From Coleophoma eucalyptorum (Eukaryota > Ascomycota > Leotiomycetes > Helotiales > Dermateaceae): a stretch of DNA of 64,000 bases. Of this stretch, positions 37,234-49,004 are shown in pieces; the stretch's first letter is position 1; each line of letters starts with the position of its first letter. The translations under genes were made by a program, and so were the position numbers. The stretch covers positions 744,001 through 808,000 of the forward strand of contig JALRME010000009.1 of the NCBI GenBank assembly GCA_026120035.1, written 5' to 3'. The notes below the pieces were generated by a model. It was not told the DNA's origin and searched no databases. It saw only the letters and a list, made by a program, of their open reading frames with translations.

Positions 37234-38329
37234 CAAAGCAGTCGATGGTGGTTGTCTTTCTGGTATATGTCCCTGGAAGTGTTTTATTACATTTATATCC
37301 ATGAATTAGGCTTATGCGAAGGTTTCATTGAAGTGAAGAAGAACATCAGTCGAATACAGCGAGATAGACCAGAGACACAACATAGTCAAAACAAAATATG
37401 ACCCTACACTAGATATGAGGCTTACAATTGTAGAGTTCAGTCTAAACACGGGGTTTACCCTATGGGATCAGACCATAAGCCTAGATCCAATACAGGATAA
37501 TATCCGTTAGCAAACAGTAACACCAAGCACATCCAAACCAAACGAACAAAACGTACAAGGGCCTTCCAAGCCAGCATCGAAAACTTGCCTCTCCAATCTT
37601 TCAACGAATAACACCACGACTACGATCCACTAGAAGCCCCCAACACAAGATGAAAAAGGAGAGGGGGCATTAAAGATATTGAAATATCGGACAGAGGGGG
37701 GCATATATACATCATCTAGGCAATAACAAGAGAAGAAGTAAAAATAACCCGAAATTTCCGTTATTTCCACAGGTCAATTTATCGACTGAGGAAACGCAAG
37801 GCTATCATGTTTTCAAGTGAACTAAGTCTCTAGATTCCGTCGCAAAGAAAATGCTGCTCGCTTAACTTTTTGCCCTCACCAGACTCTGCCCCTCCCGTTG
37901 TTCGAGCCGAGGGCGCAAAACCACCGATCAGGACGAGAGGATGTATGCAGAGGAAAGGCGCGTTGACTTGGCAATCTCGGAGATGGAGTAATTAAGCAGG
38001 AGAGAGAGAGAGAGAGTTACGGATTTACGGTGTGACTACTTTTTATGCTGGCAGTTAAATGTCTGCTTTCTTTTTAACTTCAGCACGGGAATTAAACCAA
38101 CGCGGGATAGAGAGTTCTTTTTTCAAAAGAAGCTACCATCAGGCATCAAAATACCCATAGTTTTGTAGAAAGTGAACATGTTAAGAAGCTCGTAGATTTC
38201 ATAATTTCATTACCGTCCATAATAAATACAAATCCTCCTGCGAAGACAGGCCTCGTATATACATCTCCAACCATCTCTAACCAGCAAAGATGACGAGACC
38301 AGATCAAACCGGGATTGCAGTAGTCGCTC
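37234..38329. other. Intergenic, 1.1 kb, after the exporter
   Basis: Between convergent 3' ends of the MFS gene and the secreted-protein gene. Contains a (GA) run at about 38000-38016. No gene seen; this is the apparent right limit of the biosynthetic block. Confidence 0.55.
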
Positions 38330-39019
38330 CTATGAAATCCCCAGTGCCGTATTGGCCCTCGTCCAATACGCCAACCTATCACTCGTAGCTGTGGTGCCGA
38401 CACAGCCCAAATATGCCTCATAGCCCGCTTGCCCACCGGCCTGCACCTGCGTCCTAACATCGGCACTGCATTGGGTACTATAGAACCAAGCAGCGCTAGC
38501 CCACGAGTACTCGTCTGGGAGGACCAAAGCCCTGATTGAATTCAGCTGGTCATCAGTCAACCCCGATGTCGTCGTCGCTGTCGTGGTGGCTGCAAGTTTT
38601 GTCGAGAGGGCAGAGATGGACTGCGCATAGAGCAGGTTGTAGTTTGCCATCTGCATATTGCGCGTTCCCTGACCCGGACGGCCTGGTGAAGGATAGTGGT
38701 TCTTGGAGTACTTGAAATCTCCCGTCTCGTAGGCAATGAGGGAGAGCAGCGCCGCGATCTCGGGTGCGGACGTAATGGAGTAATTTTGCATGGCGCTGAT
38801 GAGATAGGGTGCCGCTTGATCGGCAGTTTCGCACTCATCGGCGTAGGTTGCGCCACTGCAGGTATTGGACGTTGGTGCGATTTGGAGGATTTGTGACGCA
38901 GCCGTTGCGGCCCGTCGAGATAGTGCTGAACCGCCGAAACTGAATGAGCCTGAAGGGATCGCGGCACCAGTTGCCAGACCAGCTAGGAGCAGAGCCTGGA
39001 ATGTGTTTCTGAATAACAT
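38330..39019 (-). CDS. Small secreted protein of unknown function
   Basis: Single exon of 229 residues when started at the ATG at 39019, which gives a signal peptide (LFRNTFQALLLAGLATGAA); the longer upstream frame lacks a signal and was not used. The mature part has four cysteines (TCSG, DECET, TQCSAD, LGCVG), enough for two disulfides, and the conserved-looking stretches AALLSLIAYETGDFKY and GRPGQGTRNMQMANYN. I know similar secreted ascomycete proteins only as uncharacterised; the glutamate in YETGDF followed by an Asn/Gln-rich loop is reminiscent of lysozyme-like folds, which is speculation. It may be an apoplastic or cell-wall protein and is probably unrelated to the PKS. Confidence 0.8.
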   Translation of the reverse strand: MLFRNTFQALLLAGLATGAAIPSGSFSFGGSALSRRAATAASQILQIAPTSNTCSGATYADECETADQAAPYLISAMQNYSITSAPEIAALLSLIAYETGDFKYSKNHYPSPGRPGQGTRNMQMANYNLLYAQSISALSTKLAATTTATTTSGLTDDQLNSIRALVLPDEYSWASAAWFYSTQCSADVRTQVQAGGQAGYEAYLGCVGTTATSDRLAYWTRANTALGIS

Positions 39020-42000
39020 GGTGTTGTCTTGGTCTAATAATTTCGAAAATACGGTATGTACAGTATGGTTCTCTGGATAATCACGGCGACTGAGAGAGAT
39101 ATTGAATACCTGACAAGAGCTTTGTTTGAGAGTGCTTTGGGAGGAACAAAGAATGAGCGAAAGGAGCCTGTACAAAGAACGAATGGCTTTGCTGCCCAGC
39201 AGAGACTGATCGAGATCCTGAAAGCGACTAAAAGAGTGTGAAGGTAGACGAAACTGTGAGAATCAGTAAGGAGGAAGATCGAGGGGTTATAGCAAAAAGG
39301 CCTGCAGGTATCCGAGCCATCGTGGCCCCTGACAGGAAGGCGCTCCTTTGGGGTTGAGGGGCAAATGTTTTGCTGGACACGAGAAGAAACATCGTGAGAA
39401 GCTCAGATGAACACGACCAGGTGAGCTGAAAGGTGCCTGTTCTACAGAGATTTGTTTCATGCGATGGAGTTGGCACTGAGTCCGCCCAGCCAATCGTTCG
39501 TTGAAGGATGCCTCCCGCTGCGATCGCTTGGAAGAAGCGAGTTTCATCTTGGGGACGGTGGCAAAGCCTTCGAGCATTTGGTTTGCTGCTCTGTGTTTAT
39601 GGACCTGGACGGTGGTGAGGAAGGCGCGAAGAGAGCTGGAGGGAATATCTCTTATTCATGTCTTTTAAGTCCCAATCTTTCGACGCCTTTCGGGGTAATT
39701 GGGAGGAGACACAAAGTCACGAGACCTGCGATAAAGTTCATGTATTTCAGATAGGAGGGTCGGCGATAAGATAAGGACGTTCCGATAAGGTACTGTATAG
39801 AATCGTCTTGTGCGATCCGCACGGGAGGAAATCTTCCTCCTGAGAGAAAAAATTATGTTCCAGTGCCTGATCTCTGGTCTCTAGTCCTTGCACACTTGTC
39901 AAATAATGAACAGACGATTATGCAAAGTTACGAGAGGCTGCCTCGAGTAGTAGTAATTTCTCCTGGGTAAGCTATAGAGTAGCTACAGATGTGATGGTAC
40001 TAAGAAGTGACCGCCTTGGACCAACCCTCAGAAGTACAGGAAGAAAGAAATACAAAGATGAGCATCATGAACAGACAATTCCAAGTCCTAGAACTTATTG
40101 ACGGCATTGCACAGCGACAATCATTCTAGAGTAGGACTGTTGAAGGACTTCGCAACGTCGCATCAAAGATCGGCACGACCCAGGGGTTGGGCTCGCGTGA
40201 GGAATCCACACAAACCTCGGATTTCGATGCGCAGCAATCCGAATCTGCGAATCCACTCGATGCTTTCCAGGCCTTCGAGCTTAGCGGGCTCAGCTTTGGA
40301 CAGGGGAGCCCACAATTGTGCCAGTGGCCGCTCATCTCGTACAATTGAGCCAAACAAAATCAAGCATCCGTTAAATGGCGCAATGAACAAACAAGCTCGA
40401 GTCCAGGAGAAATGATGCAGTATAGGCCTGCATGCAGTGGCCGGGAATGGGAAGGGGAAATGGAGAGAAATAATACCTCACCTCGACCCCTTCTAAGGCT
40501 GTAGGGCTGTCCAATCCACGAATGGTGGCAATTTTCTGCCAGCTCACAGCTCGACGATCCTCCATGAGAGGTTTGAAAGTGGTCCTCGTGGCCAGACGGC
40601 AGAGGGATGACTGCGGCCAGATATTGGTTTGACGCAAGCCGGGAATCCAAATATTGGCAGAAGGCCCCATGCCGCAGGGCTGCAGATGTCTCCCATGCCT
40701 GCTCCGTCAAAACGGACGGGTTGAGTCACGGAGGATTAAAACGAAAATGAAAAGGAGGCAAAGGAAGACAGCCGATTCGCGAGGATACGTTTTTGACGCT
40801 TTGCATTTTGACTTCCGGCGTGCCGCTCTGTCTAGAGCTGGAGCATGGGAAAGGAGTCACGAGAAAGGCAGCGGAATGAGGTAGAGGGGAAAGGCGGAAT
40901 TACGTCGGGTCCGATGGAATGGGGACCGAGACTCGGACATACGAGTAAGATGGATGGATGCTGGCTCAATCCAAGTGCAAGATCCAAGTCCGAGATCAAG
41001 TCCGCGATCAAGTTTTTTTGGAGATACGATAATTGTTTTCTTGGGATGATGTCCTTCCGGAAGGGTTATTGGACTGCTTCGTGGACAAGTCTTTGACAAG
41101 TCTTTACCGGTGCGTCTGACGACGCTCGTACAGCAAGCTTCCTCTTCCAGACAAGATTCAAGCTTAACGCACAGACGGAACCCAATCACCGAATTGCAAA
41201 TCGCGATGTTTGCGATAGTTGGTCCATCACCTGCTACCTGGATTCCTGGGCACACGGGTCCAACGTTGCGTAATGGGCCATCAAGATATGGGAATGTGAC
41301 GGTTGACTAGACGGGGTTTATATGATGGGAGACGCAATGGAAGTCGTCAGTAGCCAAGATTCGAATGCTGACGCTGAAGTCGAGATGCATCGACGAGTGA
41401 AAAGGTGAGGGCCAGGAGAAAAAGCGGCAACCAGAGCGTTTTCATGCAATCAAGTGAAGTCAAAATCATGTCAAGTTTGAAGTCAAGTCAAGTCCCGCCC
41501 AGTCCTGGACCCTGGGATGACTGCTACGGAAGGCGAAGGCCAAGAGGAGCGGGGAATGGATTCGGAAACAAAAGGAAGAAGAGGAATGGATCAAGCTTCA
41601 CCGTGCCTCAAACATTCTCACCGGCGCCTCAAACGGTAAACGGCAGTGTGATAGATACGATACAGGAGCGATGATGCGACGGATAGTGAGAGTAGTGGCA
41701 GTGACAGCAGCATACATTAGGACCTACACCGAAACAAGTGGCCGGTGGTGGCTCATGATGGCTGTGGTCTGCGGGTGTGAGGGACAGGACAGGAAATGAC
41801 AGGAGAGGACCGGACATGACAGGACAGCACAGCATCGCACCACACAGTACTGGCTGCTTGAGCTTGAGCTTGACCTAACCACCTATGACCTATGACTATG
41901 AGGCTCAACTCGGTGACTTGGGTTCCGCCGTTGACTGTTGATTATTGACGGGTTGACTCCTACAGTCGGACTGATTATCCGCCGTCTTACTGAGCTCGAA

Positions 42001-43202
42001 AGTCAACCAATCAGCTCTTGCGGAGGGTGCCCAAGCTTTTTTTGGATTAATCAGAAAGTCGGACCCTTGACGTACAGAGTCCCAGAGCGAGAGCGAAATC
42101 AGCTAACCCCATGGATCCATGCCCAGGGGTGCGGATGGTCGGGTTTGCTGCGAATTGCTTCAATTTGAGTGCAGAAAACTACCTTTCTTCGGTTTGGCAA
42201 GCTTGTAGTGTCGGCCGCCAGCTCATGTACCTGGCGTCCCTCTGTCCCATCTCCAGCGTCATTCTCGTATGCTTTGTGAGATGATTGCAGCACCGTTCAT
42301 TGACTTCGCCCCAATCCACCAAACCATTTAAGCATCGCGCTTACCCCGAAACAGGCAGCGAAGCGACAGCAATCACTCTCGACGCTGACTGCTGCCTGGA
42401 GTTCTCGTGCCGCTTTTCGTGCTGTGCAACCGCGTTCATGAGAGTGGTGAGGCGTACTCGTAGGCAAACCATCTTCATTTCACTTCACGGTCGTCCGCTT
42501 CTTCCTCCCATCCCTTTCTCGACCTTCGACCTTCGACCTTTGCCCAAGTTTCTCGTGTTGCTGCTGTGTCTTTCATCAGCTTCGGCGCTGCCATCATCAT
42601 CGTTCCGCCGTGTCCACGAATCCACCTTGCGTTGTCCTTGATTGTGCTTGTCCTTGTCCTTGTCGATAAGCCACTAAACCCTTCAACCTCCACGCCGACC
42701 CTCCCGGACAACCTCTGTTCCTATATACTTCTTGCGTGTCCAACGTCGTCCACCTCCACCGCTCGTTGTGTGCCCAGTAGCAGCTTTCCTCGGGTCCAAG
42801 CCTCTCTTCTATACGCAATCGACAACCTGAATACCAGCATCAAGCCTCGCGAGCCAACACCACCTCTCGACCCCGATTTGACCTCGACCTCGTGCAGGCC
42901 GTGGCTCTCGGAGTACCCCATCGCCAGCCGAGAAACAATCTGTATGCAAGCATCTTTTTCTTGTGTCTCCCCGAGCTTTTATCAGTCCTAGGGCGTGGGA
43001 TGTCTGGATTCCATTGACGAATCGCTGGGATATATCTTCGAGTGAAGCTTAGAACCTTGCTCGATCAGGACCGTTCAGTCATCCGATTGACCCTCTGAGT
43101 CACACCCAAGCACTGCATGAGTTGAAAGGCATCGAGGCTAATTCCTTCCCCAGTCCTGGAACAGATACCGACATAGGTGTACTTTAGACCCAACCACTCA
43201 GC
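39020..43202. other. 4.2-kb gene-free region with low-complexity tracts
   Basis: No protein family recognised on either strand. It holds CAAGTC-rich repetition at about 40968-41015 and 41450-41500, a GGACAGGA/GACAGGA tract at about 41780-41835, a CCAAT-containing stretch near 42004, and CT-rich leader-like sequence (repeated TCGACCTT and TTGTCCTTG) at about 42480-42670. The last 800 bp are probably the long 5' leader of the C2H2 factor and contain several upstream ATGs. Confidence 0.5.
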
Positions 43203-45857
43203 ATGTCTTTCACACACCCACGCCGAACTACAAAGTCCACATCGTCTGCTCTGACTCCTCCGTCCAATGCGTCAGGCCGTCCAGCAGTTAATACCAACAT
43301 GTCCCTCCGTAAAGGAGCCACCTTCCACTCATCTCCATCATCACCCGAGAGTGAAGCACCATATCATTTCAGAGTTCCCTCCCTCCCTCGTGCCCATACC
43401 ACACTCGAGGATGTTGTCGACGCTCACAAACGTCGTGTCGCCTTGACTTTGGGCAACATCGATCGTAGCCTAGCTGCCCTTGAGGAACCATCGCCTTCCA
43501 GCCGACAGTCCTTCCGTGACGAAGGCTCGCCAGTTCCCCAAGGATTCTTGAACCACACCGTCACTTCACCTTCCACCCGATCATACAGCCCCACCATGGA
43601 TGGTGTTATGGGTTCAGAGCCTTCGGGCATTGGAAGACACTCCCTTCGCCAGCGACCAAATCGGCGATCAGCACACAACCACACATCCGACAGCGGTCTC
43701 GGATCTTCTGTCATGTCAGCTTCAGAGAAGCTGGGTGCGGGTTCCCTGCACGGAGACGACCACTGTGCTAAGTCTATTGTTGCAGCTTCAGCTATAACTA
43801 GGTCTGCTGCCGTCACTTGCAATAGCGAGAGTCTTCCCAGACTTTCTACACGCGCCAGCAATCGCATTCATGAGTACATCCTGAAGCCGTTGCTCGCCAA
43901 ATCTTCTTTGAAAGACTTCCACCCAATCGTGAAAGATTGCCCGAGAAGAATCCACGGAAAGGAGATAGTATGCCTTCGTGACCTTGAGAAGACGTTGATT
44001 TTTATGGCTCCTGTAAGTGAAACCCAAGATGATGTTGCAGGGGGAGTTGCTCACTGGTATGTTCGCCTGAAGGAGAGGACCAAGACCGCCAAATTATACC
44101 TTGATTTCTGCCTTACGTCCATTCGGTGCATCCAAGCAACTGTCGAGTTTTTGAGCGAAAGAGAACAGACCCGACCCCACGACAGGCCTTACACTAACGG
44201 TTACTTCGTGGATCTTGTTGACCAGATCAAGCAATACGCACAGCAGGTTCAATCAGCAAAGGAAAAGGAGGCCAAGGGCGAGAAACTGGGCGAGATGGAT
44301 GCCGATTCGTATGTCACCCTCAAATCTGCCTTGTTTTCCATGGTTCGCATTTGTGAGCCTCAGCGGGTGACTCAGAAGACTCACCGAGAAGCGAATTCCA
44401 AACCATATCTACAAACAACTCGGACACTTGCTAATTCTTTCGATGATAGAACCGATGAGATTCGTCTTCACGGCGGTCTCACCAAAAACGGTCGTCCAGC
44501 TGAACTCGTCCGTGTGCGAAAGGACGGCAAGGCCATCTCCATTGCCACCGGCAAACCTATTGAGTCCCTCGAGGAAGACAGTAAGAGCGCTCTCAAGATG
44601 AAGCGTTCAATGAGTGAAGAAGCTGAAGATGATGAGTCCATCATGCGATCGATGGCACGTCGCAAGCGGTCCGCTTCTGCCGCTGAACTTGCCCCAAAGC
44701 GATGCCGTGAGCCTGGATGTGACAAAGAATTCAAGCGCCCATGTGATCTCACCAAGCACGAGAAAACTCACTCTCGACCATGGAAGTGCCCAGTGGAGAC
44801 CTGCAAATACCATGAGTATGGTTGGCCAACCGAAAAGGAGATGGACAGACACCACAACGACAAGCACTCGGCAGCTCCAGCGATGTACGAGTGTCACTTC
44901 AAGCCTTGTTCCTACAAGTCCAAGCGCGAGTCAAACTGTAAGCAGCACATGGAGAAAGCCCATGGCTGGGAATATGTTCGATCCAAGAACAATGGTAAAG
45001 CTCCCAAGCGTGAGAGCAATGGTTCTAGCGTTTCTGGCGCTCTCCCGACCCCACAGATGACCAACATGCAAACTCCTAGCAGCGATGGCCATGGAGTTAA
45101 TACTCCCGAGGAAGAAGATTTTGATATGGGATCGGGCTTCGATGGTTCAGTCATGTTTGATCAACACCTTGCAAATGACACACTCATGTTCCCCCCATAC
45201 AACCAGGACTTGGACATCTTTGTTCCTCAACCTATATTTAACTTTTCTCCCATCTCCGACAATAACCAATCACTTGGTTCTTCCAATGAATCACCGTTCA
45301 TGGGAAGTGGAATGCCAGACAACAACACCTTCCAGGACTTCAATGGAAACAGCGTAGATTTCAACCTTTTCGGAGACGAGGATCTCTACAATGCCCATGT
45401 CCAACTACCTACCCCAGATCCATCTGTGTTCCAACAAGCGCTTGGTCAGTTCGATACGTCAGGTATTCCTTACCAATCCAACCCGGTGCCTCACATCTCA
45501 CCTGTTGGTCACGGAAACCACATGCTTTACTCACCAACTTCCCTGCGAGAGGTGGATGAGGGTTTTGAGGACTTTGTACCAAGCAACACCCACATCGGCC
45601 CAGACTTCCAACTCTTTCCTTCGGGGTGTGGAAGCGGGCCTTCGTCGTCGGCCAACTCTGGACTATTTGGAGAGATTCCATCGATGAACAACAACAACAA
45701 CCTGAATGCCAACTTGCCACCCCTTGCAGGTATGACGGCGCAGGAACTTCTGAACTATTACACAGCAGTTACTTCCCAAGTGGGCATACCGAACGGCGGC
45801 ATGGACTGGAGTTCAGATGACCAATATTCGGGCTACAACAACCAAGGCCGCCGATAA
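43203..45857 (+). CDS. C2H2 zinc-finger transcription factor
   Basis: Single-exon frame of 884 residues. The DNA-binding part (about residues 500-590) has three fingers: CREPGCDKEFKRPCDLTKH (finger 1), CPVETCKYHEYGWPTEKEM with HHNDKH (finger 2) and CHFKPCSYKSKRESNCKQH (finger 3). Basic clusters KMKRSM and RRKRSAS just before can serve as nuclear signals. The N-terminal 200 residues are Ser/Pro-rich and disordered; a helical region with a weakly repressive or partner-binding look spans 220-400. The C-terminal third is rich in Asn, Pro and acidic residues (EEEDFDMGSGFDG, MNNNNNLNAN), typical of activation domains. I recognise the general fungal type but not a named regulator. The unusually long upstream region suggests complex control. 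Confidence 0.88.
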   Translation: MSFTHPRRTTKSTSSALTPPSNASGRPAVNTNMSLRKGATFHSSPSSPESEAPYHFRVPSLPRAHTTLEDVVDAHKRRVALTLGNIDRSLAALEEPSPSSRQSFRDEGSPVPQGFLNHTVTSPSTRSYSPTMDGVMGSEPSGIGRHSLRQRPNRRSAHNHTSDSGLGSSVMSASEKLGAGSLHGDDHCAKSIVAASAITRSAAVTCNSESLPRLSTRASNRIHEYILKPLLAKSSLKDFHPIVKDCPRRIHGKEIVCLRDLEKTLIFMAPVSETQDDVAGGVAHWYVRLKERTKTAKLYLDFCLTSIRCIQATVEFLSEREQTRPHDRPYTNGYFVDLVDQIKQYAQQVQSAKEKEAKGEKLGEMDADSYVTLKSALFSMVRICEPQRVTQKTHREANSKPYLQTTRTLANSFDDRTDEIRLHGGLTKNGRPAELVRVRKDGKAISIATGKPIESLEEDSKSALKMKRSMSEEAEDDESIMRSMARRKRSASAAELAPKRCREPGCDKEFKRPCDLTKHEKTHSRPWKCPVETCKYHEYGWPTEKEMDRHHNDKHSAAPAMYECHFKPCSYKSKRESNCKQHMEKAHGWEYVRSKNNGKAPKRESNGSSVSGALPTPQMTNMQTPSSDGHGVNTPEEEDFDMGSGFDGSVMFDQHLANDTLMFPPYNQDLDIFVPQPIFNFSPISDNNQSLGSSNESPFMGSGMPDNNTFQDFNGNSVDFNLFGDEDLYNAHVQLPTPDPSVFQQALGQFDTSGIPYQSNPVPHISPVGHGNHMLYSPTSLREVDEGFEDFVPSNTHIGPDFQLFPSGCGSGPSSSANSGLFGEIPSMNNNNNLNANLPPLAGMTAQELLNYYTAVTSQVGIPNGGMDWSSDDQYSGYNNQGRR

Positions 45858-46490
45858 AGGCCGAAAAATCGAGCAGGGAACTAGCTGGACTGGTGGAAGC
45901 TGCAGATTGAAACCAAAATAAACGACGATGATTAGACGAATACAATGTTGTGTGATATTATAGCAGGCGCGTGCTTTCTCTTCTCGTTCTATGCCGAGGC
46001 AATTAATATTTGGGGGCTTGCGATAAGCATGGGATGGTTTGGAGAACATTATCTCAACGGGGTGGCTTGAACAAGCTGGCACCGGGGACGGGTTGGATTT
46101 ATGGGAGTGTATTTTTTGATGAATCAGCGATCAGATTTCAACCACATTTCTCGATGGGTCAAGTAGGAGATAGATCTCGCACTACTTTGAAGATTTAGCT
46201 GATAAGCATTGATTTGATATGGGACAAAATAACAGTCACAACTCAACTACACACGTCTTCTGCAAATTGTGATATGATGAAATGTGATGTCTTCCTGCCT
46301 TTACACACTCTATGCTGGTTGGGCGATAGTCGAGATATTTCGCGAGGATGTTGTGCTCACTTGACGTCACATCACTTAGAAGTATTCTCAGCATCGCCAT
46401 CTTTTGGCACACCATCTCAATTCCCTTTCCTGCACTCATCCCCCTGCCTTCTAAAGCCCCCAAACAACTCAGACAATAGCATTCTCAAGG
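45858..46490. other. Intergenic, 0.6 kb
   Basis: 3' region of the C2H2 factor and promoter of the kinase gene. A CT-rich stretch precedes the kinase ATG. No other feature. Confidence 0.6.
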
Positions 46491-47999
46491 ATGCCGCCTG
46501 TATCTAAAACCCCAGACTCAGCAATCCTCACAGCGCTGAACCTTGACCCACAAACAGCTAGTATCGCTTCTCATGGGGGATCGGGATTCTCAGAGACTCT
46601 AAAGCTGATTGGGAGGGAGAATGAGAAGGTTGACGGAGAGAGACAGGAAGGTAGAAGGGAGAGAGTTTTCTTTGTCAAGATGGGCAAGGAAGGGGGCATG
46701 TTTGAAGGTGAGTGACGACAATATGAGGGGCGGCCCGGGGTTAGTGAGGTGAGGGGAGGTGTTTGGGGCTCGGGGCTTGGGGCTTGGGGAAATTGTGAGT
46801 GAAAGTTAGACGATGTCAGAGAGAAGTCTCTACTATACTTTCACAGGTTTACCTCCAACGTATACGATTAGTTGGAGACGACAAGACATGGGAGGACAAC
46901 ACATATCACGTGCTCATCTCTCCACCTACTCACCCACCACCCACCACCCACTTCATCCTCAAACTCCTTAGGCCCTCTCTTGTGCTGTTCCAATTCAAAG
47001 ACTCAGCTAATATCTTCTCCCGAACCCAGGCGAACACAAATCTCTAAACGCCCTCTCCACATCCGTCCCCTCCCTCTGCCCAACCTCCCACGCTTTCGGT
47101 CCCCTTGCCCAAAAGTCCAGTACCTATTTTCTAGCCACAGATTTCCTAGATCTCTCCTCCTCCATCTCCTCCCTAAAATCCAACCCCAAACCCCTCTCCC
47201 TCGCACGGAAATTAGCAACCCTCCACTCTACACCCGCACCTATCCCTCCCGGCTTCTCCAACCCACAATTCGGCTTCCCCGTCCCTACATATTGTGGGAA
47301 CACGGTCCAGGACAACACGTACAGCGAAAGCTGGGCGGAGTTTTACGGCGAGAGGCGATTACGGCATGTGGTGAAAGAGGCGGCGAAGCGGAACGGCAGT
47401 GACGCGGGCTTGCGGAAACTGGTGGAGGATGTCGTTGGGCAGGTCGTTCCGAGGCTGTTGCGTGAGGGCCATCTGCGAGATGCGCGGTCTGGTGAGAAGG
47501 TGATGCCCGTGGTGGTGCATGGCGATCTCTGGAGTGGAAACTTTGGGGTTGCGAGGATTGTTTCGCCTGCCGCCGAGGGTGGAGGTCGTGATGGTGTGGA
47601 TGGGGGTTCTGGGGGAGAGGTGGGTGAGATGGTATTTGATCCTAGTGCTTGTTATGCGCATGCTGAGTATGACCACGGGATTATGAACATGTTTGGTGGG
47701 TTCGGGGCTGGGTTTTGGCGCGAGTATTTTCAGGCGAAGCCTAAGGATGAACCGGTGAGTGAGTATGAGGATAGAGTGGACTTGTACGAGTTGTGAGTAT
47801 TGCCCTGCTTCTTTCTTTATTCCTTTCCCAGGGTTTTGGGGTTGGTTGAAGCATGGGGAGAGATGCTAATGCGCATAAAAGATATCATCATCTGAATCAT
47901 TACTCGATGTTTGGGGGAAGTTATAAAGGTGGTGCTGTTAGCATTATGAAGAGGTTACTGGGGAAATATGGAAATGGCGGAAGTGAAACCAGTGATTGA
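46491..47999 (+). CDS. Fructosamine-3-kinase-like protein (protein-ribulosamine kinase family)
   Basis: Three exons (46491-46707, 47030-47792, 47882-47999) give about 365 residues. The catalytic motif VVHGDLWSGNFG (HGDLWxGN) and the following metal-binding region FDPSACYAHAEYD, a variant of DPAxxYGxxExD, define the family. Upstream, YFLATDFLDL and LARKLATLHS match the small-lobe/hinge segments, and NTVQDNTYSESWAEFY matches the conserved NxxxxxWxxFF helix. These kinases phosphorylate sugars attached to lysines so that glycated proteins are deglycated. Intron 1 is 322 nt, much longer than elsewhere in the window, and holds a G-quadruplex motif. The middle exon has very high GC with a Gly-rich insertion (EGGGRDGVDGGSGGE). 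Confidence 0.9.
46765..46789 (+). repeat. Canonical G-quadruplex motif in intron 1 of the kinase gene
   Basis: Four runs of four G (46765-46768, 46772-46775, 46779-46782, 46786-46789), each separated by three bases (ctc, ctt, ctt), on the sense strand. Additional G runs lie upstream (about 46728-46760). Confidence 0.85.
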
Positions 48000-48059
48000 G
48001 CTTTGGATAAAATACAGGATAGGAATGATTGATCTTAGATAGAGAAAATGATATCTTGC

Positions 48060-48663
48060 ATCCACGTCTATAGCATGGGTTCAACATATGAAGAGGTTGG
48101 CGATGCCATTCGGAGCAGGTTCTGCAGAAGTACAAGTAAAAGAACAAGCTAACAAGCCCGAGTGTAAACATAAATACTTGTTTAACGCTGCCAATGTAGG
48201 GCACAGAGCCGGCAAATCTTAATACCTTCTTCCTGCCAAAGCACCCACCAATCAGGAAAAGCCAACAAGGCGCCAAAGAAGCAACCGGCTTGGAATATTG
48301 ATACAAGATATTGCCCTGCCACGAATCATGAAATTTCGCAGAGTCCCAACCAGATTGAAATCATATTTGAAGGATTTAAGAGTCAGTGTAGATATCGCCC
48401 GAAATTACAGTAGTTTGGTAGCGTTCTCCCAAGGAACTTTAAATCTGTCGCTTAATTTACACGGGGATTTACCTATTCCTCCCAAGACCGATGTCGTAAT
48501 CTATTCTGACCGCAGCCATCAGGATAATCATGGCTATGGTGGTGAGATGGTCTAGCGCTTCGAATAGCTGGGGAGGTTTATCGGGATTCGATGTCTGCTG
48601 ATTAGAGTTGTGCGTGACTGAGGTGGACGTTGGCACGAAGCCACCGACGTGTCGCCTCTTCAT
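48060..48663 (-). pseudogene. Remnant of a fungal rhodopsin-domain integral membrane protein
   Basis: On the minus strand, three pieces join in phase: one ending at 48473 (LDHLTTIAMIILMAAVRIDY then DIGLGRN), a 28-nt mini-exon 48409-48436 (SLGERYQTT), and one starting at 48315 (GNILYQYSKPVASLAPCW...FAGSVPYIGSVKQVFMFTLG). The order (D)D.T..A, GLGRN, K.YQYS, CF, then a TM helix and a WNP-like LNPCYRRGC, matches the middle of the fungal seven-helix rhodopsin-domain family. The first helix and the whole C-terminal half are missing, so this is most likely a decayed copy. The splice fit makes a chance match unlikely. Confidence 0.5.
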
Positions 48664-49004
48664 CAGCTCGGGTATTGCGCCTGGGCCAATGTCTTTCAAA
48701 ACGAGCTTTTCACGACTTGGGTAATCTAAGACTCGAACTTATGTCTATGCCAATTCATGCCAAAATCCTTCTACTCGCTGAGAAACGCCTTTGTCTGTAT
48801 CCACCTTTATTTCCCCCATACTTAAGTCAGGGCGTAGAGGGTTGATAAAAGTGCCTGTGAAGTACCTCAATGCCGGAATGGGCCAACATGTTGGACGAAA
48901 AATAACCTAGCAGCAAAAGGCTCGAATCCTCAGCGCGTGGGTTTTGCTTCCTTTTCTTAAAGCATTAATCCAAGACAAATTCCTAGCCAATCTCTTCTTC
49001 GCGC

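Noticed and set aside
40098..41310. Overlapping frames of 60-130 codons on both strands
   Set aside because: No domain content, no consistent splice chain, frames present on both strands of GC-rich low-complexity DNA.
42285..42991. Two plus-strand frames (118 and 141 codons) before the C2H2 factor
   Set aside because: Low-complexity Ser/Pro/Leu translations of a CT-rich leader; perhaps upstream ORFs, not independent genes.
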